Translations under genes and position numbers: made by a program
Shown here: positions 32,447 to 34,577 of the stretch, piece after piece
Layout: every line of letters starts with the position of its first letter
How positions within the stretch are numbered: position 1 is the stretch's first letter
Assembly: GCA_947489135.1 (NCBI GenBank)
Contig: CANLCU010000007.1
Location: forward strand, 1 to 34,577
From: Micrococcales bacterium
GTDB lineage: Bacteria > Actinomycetota > Actinomycetes > Actinomycetales > Microbacteriaceae
Reading direction: 5' to 3'
DNA: 34,577 nt
The notes under the pieces: model-generated
What the model was told of the DNA's origin: nothing
The model's input: the letters and a program-made list of their open reading frames with translations, nothing else
Databases searched by the model: none

Positions 32447-33208
32447 CTAAGCCCCGAAACGTCTATGCCGCTTAGCAAATGCTCGCAGCGCTCTCAAGAA
32501 ATCAACCCTTCTGAAATCAGGCCATAGAGCTTCTTCAAAATACAACTCACTGTTGCTGCTCTGCCAAAGCAGGAAGCCACTTAGTCTTTGTTCTCCTGAG
32601 GTTCTAATAATCAAATCAGGATCTGGTTGTCCACCGGTGTAAAGGTGCTCGGTAATAAGTTCAGGTGAAAGTAATTCAGCTAGGTCTTCGATACTGTTTC
32701 CAGCTTCAGAATGTTTACGAAGAATCTGTTTCATAGCTTCAGCAATTTCATTGCGACCACCGTAAGCAACAGCAAGGTTCACATCCAGTCCCTTTAGATC
32801 TGCTGTTGCTTTCTCTGCTACTTCAATTCTTTCTCTAAGGGCCGAAGGAAGTGCATCTCTATCTCCTACTAGCCTTACTCGCCACTTCTTAGCTTCTGCT
32901 AGTTCAGTTGCAACATCACCGATGATTCTCAAAAGATCATCTAGTTCATCAGTTGATCTCTTAGTTAGGTTCTCAATGGAGAGCATGTAGAGAGTAACTA
33001 CTGGAATCTCTAGCTCATCACACCAGCCCAGGAATTCATGAATCTTCTTACCACCAGCTGTGTGACCTATCTTGGCTTTAGCTCCAAAGTTTCTTTCAGC
33101 CCATCTCCTATTGCCATCAAGCATCACAGCTACGTGCTTAGGTAGGTCAACTGAGGTGAGGTCTCCTAGGATTCCCCGCTCATAGAGCCGATAGATCAAC
33201 TTACGCAT
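32447..33208 (-). CDS. uppS: Isoprenyl transferase (cis-prenyltransferase), short-chain Rv1086-like
   Basis: A cis-prenyltransferase of 253 residues. HVAVMLDGNRRWA holds the catalytic Asp31, LSIENLTKRS follows, and the C-terminal part carries PDPDLIIRTSGEQRLSGFLLWQSSNSELYFEE. The protein is strikingly like the M. tuberculosis Z,E-farnesyl diphosphate synthase Rv1086 (from memory, shared YERGIL/YELRL start, LYTGGQPDPDL, RRVDFLRALR and HRRFGA ending), so it may make a short product rather than undecaprenyl diphosphate. A second, long-chain enzyme would then be needed elsewhere. The gene is divergent from the hemolysin III gene, as in actinobacteria generally. Confidence 0.92.
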   Translation of the reverse strand: MRKLIYRLYERGILGDLTSVDLPKHVAVMLDGNRRWAERNFGAKAKIGHTAGGKKIHEFLGWCDELEIPVVTLYMLSIENLTKRSTDELDDLLRIIGDVATELAEAKKWRVRLVGDRDALPSALRERIEVAEKATADLKGLDVNLAVAYGGRNEIAEAMKQILRKHSEAGNSIEDLAELLSPELITEHLYTGGQPDPDLIIRTSGEQRLSGFLLWQSSNSELYFEEALWPDFRRVDFLRALRAFAKRHRRFGA

Positions 33209-33264
33209 GTCTTAAGGTTACCTGCATGAAGCAGGCATCAGAGTAAAGGCCATAAGGTTTAGGT

Positions 33265-33981
33265 ATGAGTAATGAACAGCCAGATCCCCTATATCTTCCA
33301 TTAAGCGAAACTATTCCAGAGAACGCATTAGATCCAAAACCTACCTGGCGAGGCTGGATCCACACCGGTGTATTGCCAATAGTTATAGCTGGTGGAATCA
33401 TTTTGCTAGTTCTAGCCGATGGCGTGATTGCCAAGGTCGCAGCAGCCATATTCTTTGCTTGTTCATTCCTGCTATTTGGTAACTCAGCTCTCTATCACCG
33501 CTTCAACTGGAAGCCAAAGATGAGAGTTGCTCTAAAGAGAATTGACCATGCCAACATCTTCTTACTTATTGCTGGAAGCTACACGCCAATGGCAATGCTC
33601 GCTCTTGAGAGGGACAAAGGAGTAGTTCTACTTCTTAGTGTTTGGATAGGAGCAATTGTAGGAGTGTTCTTCAGAGTGTTCTGGATCAATGCACCTAGAT
33701 GGCTTTATGTTCCTCTTTATGTGGGTCTTGGTTGGGCAGCGATGTTCTACATCGTTGACTTCTTGAACTTCAACATAGTTGCAATGGTTTTGATTCTTGC
33801 CGGTGGTCTTTGCTACACAGCAGGAGCCGTGTTCTACGGTCTAAAAAGACCTAACCCATTCCCAGGTCATTTTGGTTTCCATGAAATATTCCATTCACTA
33901 ACTGTGATTGCATTCATGTGTCACTGGGTAGCAGTGCTACTAGTAAGTCTTAACCCACTAGTTGGTTCGCTAGGAAACTAG
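33265..33981 (+). CDS. Hemolysin III family (TrhA/PAQR-like) membrane protein
   Basis: A 238-residue seven-helix membrane protein of the hemolysin III/PAQR family. The family motifs are visible: SALYHRF near residue 74, LKRIDHANIFLLIAGSYTP near 92-110, and FHEIFHSLTVIAFMCHW near 212-228, whose His residues form a metal site in PAQR proteins. A soluble N-terminal tail of about 30 residues precedes the first helix. A homologue (Rv1085c) neighbours Rv1086 in M. tuberculosis. Stop overlaps the convergent small membrane protein gene by four bases. Confidence 0.93.
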   Translation: MSNEQPDPLYLPLSETIPENALDPKPTWRGWIHTGVLPIVIAGGIILLVLADGVIAKVAAAIFFACSFLLFGNSALYHRFNWKPKMRVALKRIDHANIFLLIAGSYTPMAMLALERDKGVVLLLSVWIGAIVGVFFRVFWINAPRWLYVPLYVGLGWAAMFYIVDFLNFNIVAMVLILAGGLCYTAGAVFYGLKRPNPFPGHFGFHEIFHSLTVIAFMCHWVAVLLVSLNPLVGSLGN

Positions 33982-34193
33982 TTCTTCTTAGTCTTAGCAG
34001 CTTGCTCTTCAGCAAGCTCTCTAGCAATCTCATCACGGTAACGAACTTTACGTATTCTTCTGACCATGTCAAAGATAATAAAACCAGAACCGATAGCCAT
34101 GGCTAGGGTAAAGATCCAACCAATGGTTCCGGGGCTTGCAGCAATTGCTTCGGCTTCTTCTTCGGCTCTAAGTATCAATGTATTGAAGTTCAT
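33978..34193 (-). CDS. Small single-span membrane protein, possible Rv1083-like
   Basis: A 71-residue protein with one membrane segment (about 23-42), an acidic N-terminus (AEEEAEAIAA) and a charged cytoplasmic tail with RRIRKVRYRDEIARELAEEQ and a Lys-rich end. In M. tuberculosis the small gene Rv1083 sits between mca and Rv1084 near Rv1085c-Rv1086; position and orientation here match, so it may be that orthologue, but the sequence comparison was not done. AAGG lies 7 bases before the ATG. Function unknown. Confidence 0.7.
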   Translation of the reverse strand: MNFNTLILRAEEEAEAIAASPGTIGWIFTLAMAIGSGFIIFDMVRRIRKVRYRDEIARELAEEQAAKTKKN

Positions 34194-34209
34194 GAGTTAA
34201 CCTTAACCT

Positions 34210-34577
34210 GTGCAGCAGTTACCCGAGCAAATAGCCCAGCGTTATGGCAAAAGCCCTCAGCAGGAGGGTCAAAGACGCAAGGCAATAATCATCACAGCGA
34301 GCGTCTTTGCTGCCCTATTCATCATCTGGGCTAGCTGGGCAGGGCTTACTGCCAAGAATGATCCAACAGTCAAAACGACCTCTTTTGAGGTCATAGACCA
34401 AACCAGTACTTCTGTGAGCTTTGTGGTCACAAAGCCAGCCAATTCAACCGTTATTTGTGCCGTTCAGGCCCTCAAAGAGGATTATGCAATAGTTGCCCAC
34501 AAAGAGGTCATAATCCCTGCATCAGGCTCTGGAGACAGCACAGTCATCAATGTTCCCTATAAAGCAACCCTTAGAAC
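34210..34577 (+). CDS. DUF4307 membrane protein (3' end cut off by window)
   Basis: I translated this from the GTG at 34210; an in-frame TAA at 34204-34206 fixes the start region. The frame stays open to the window end (122 codons). It has a polar N-terminus with RYGKSPQQEGQRRKA, one membrane segment (about 24-46, with IIWASWAGL), and an extracellular beta-rich part, including CAVQAL. This is the DUF4307 pattern. Homologues lie beside mca and greA in actinobacteria. It is divergent from the 71-residue gene with only 16 bases between starts, so its promoter must overlap that gene. Confidence 0.85.
   Translation, partial: MQQLPEQIAQRYGKSPQQEGQRRKAIIITASVFAALFIIWASWAGLTAKNDPTVKTTSFEVIDQTSTSVSFVVTKPANSTVICAVQALKEDYAIVAHKEVIIPASGSGDSTVINVPYKATLR

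Overview
The window looks like a gene-dense piece of chromosome from a small-genome actinobacterium, most likely a planktonic member of the Microbacteriaceae (the Luna/Rhodoluna/Aquiluna type). The evidence is the gene content and order: a fused actinobacterial 2-oxoglutarate decarboxylase/dehydrogenase (Kgd), a SigR-RsrA redox pair divergent from aroA-rsgA-hisN, the xseA-xseB-DUF4245 cluster, a short-chain (Rv1086-type) isoprenyl transferase beside a hemolysin III gene, and DUF4307. Gaps are short, neighbouring genes often overlap by a few bases, and TTG/GTG starts are common. G+C looks moderate (not computed), and the codon style (Leu CTA, Arg AGA) is unlike a high-GC actinobacterium. No prophage, insertion sequence, CRISPR array, rRNA or tRNA was seen, and no gap exceeds 300 bases.

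Layout. 1-1295 (minus strand): nearly complete ung, then a PIN toxin/Phd-type antitoxin pair with a palindromic operator inside its promoter. 1439-5291: an M20 amidohydrolase, then metY-metX for methionine synthesis. 5272-10010: a GT-C membrane glycosyltransferase (minus), an OYE-type flavin reductase (plus), and two tandem CNNM/CorC-type membrane proteins (minus). 10177-14480: kgd and a GDSL-like protein lacking the usual nucleophilic serine, ending at a strong bidirectional terminator. 14513-15489: rsrA and sigR-like genes (minus). 15569-18735: aroA-rsgA-hisN. 18732-20309: a gamma-glutamyltransferase family protein without signal peptide (minus). 20366-21052: a short-chain dehydrogenase. 21094-21159 (minus): an unlisted 21-residue Cys-rich micro-ORF with an excellent ribosome binding site. 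21252-22325: ychF (minus). 22392-22970: a DEDDh exonuclease. 23076-25341: PfkB kinase, class II aldolase and a small MORN/YwqK-like protein. 25338-26357: ispH (minus). 26392-30461: xseA-xseB-DUF4245-carbonic anhydrase-fumC. 30445-33208 (minus): a prepilin peptidase, PhoH2 and the isoprenyl transferase. 33265-34577: hemolysin III, a small membrane protein (minus) and a truncated DUF4307 gene.

Most of the window is core metabolism: methionine, TCA cycle (Kgd, FumC), aromatic amino acids, histidine, isoprenoids (IspH, prenyltransferase), glycolysis, and DNA repair (Ung, ExoVII). The items most worth a second look are the Cys-rich micropeptide, the toxin-antitoxin operator, the N-terminal extension of the SigR-like factor, the GDSL-like protein with Asp at the nucleophile position, and the apparent loss of mca from an otherwise conserved neighbourhood.
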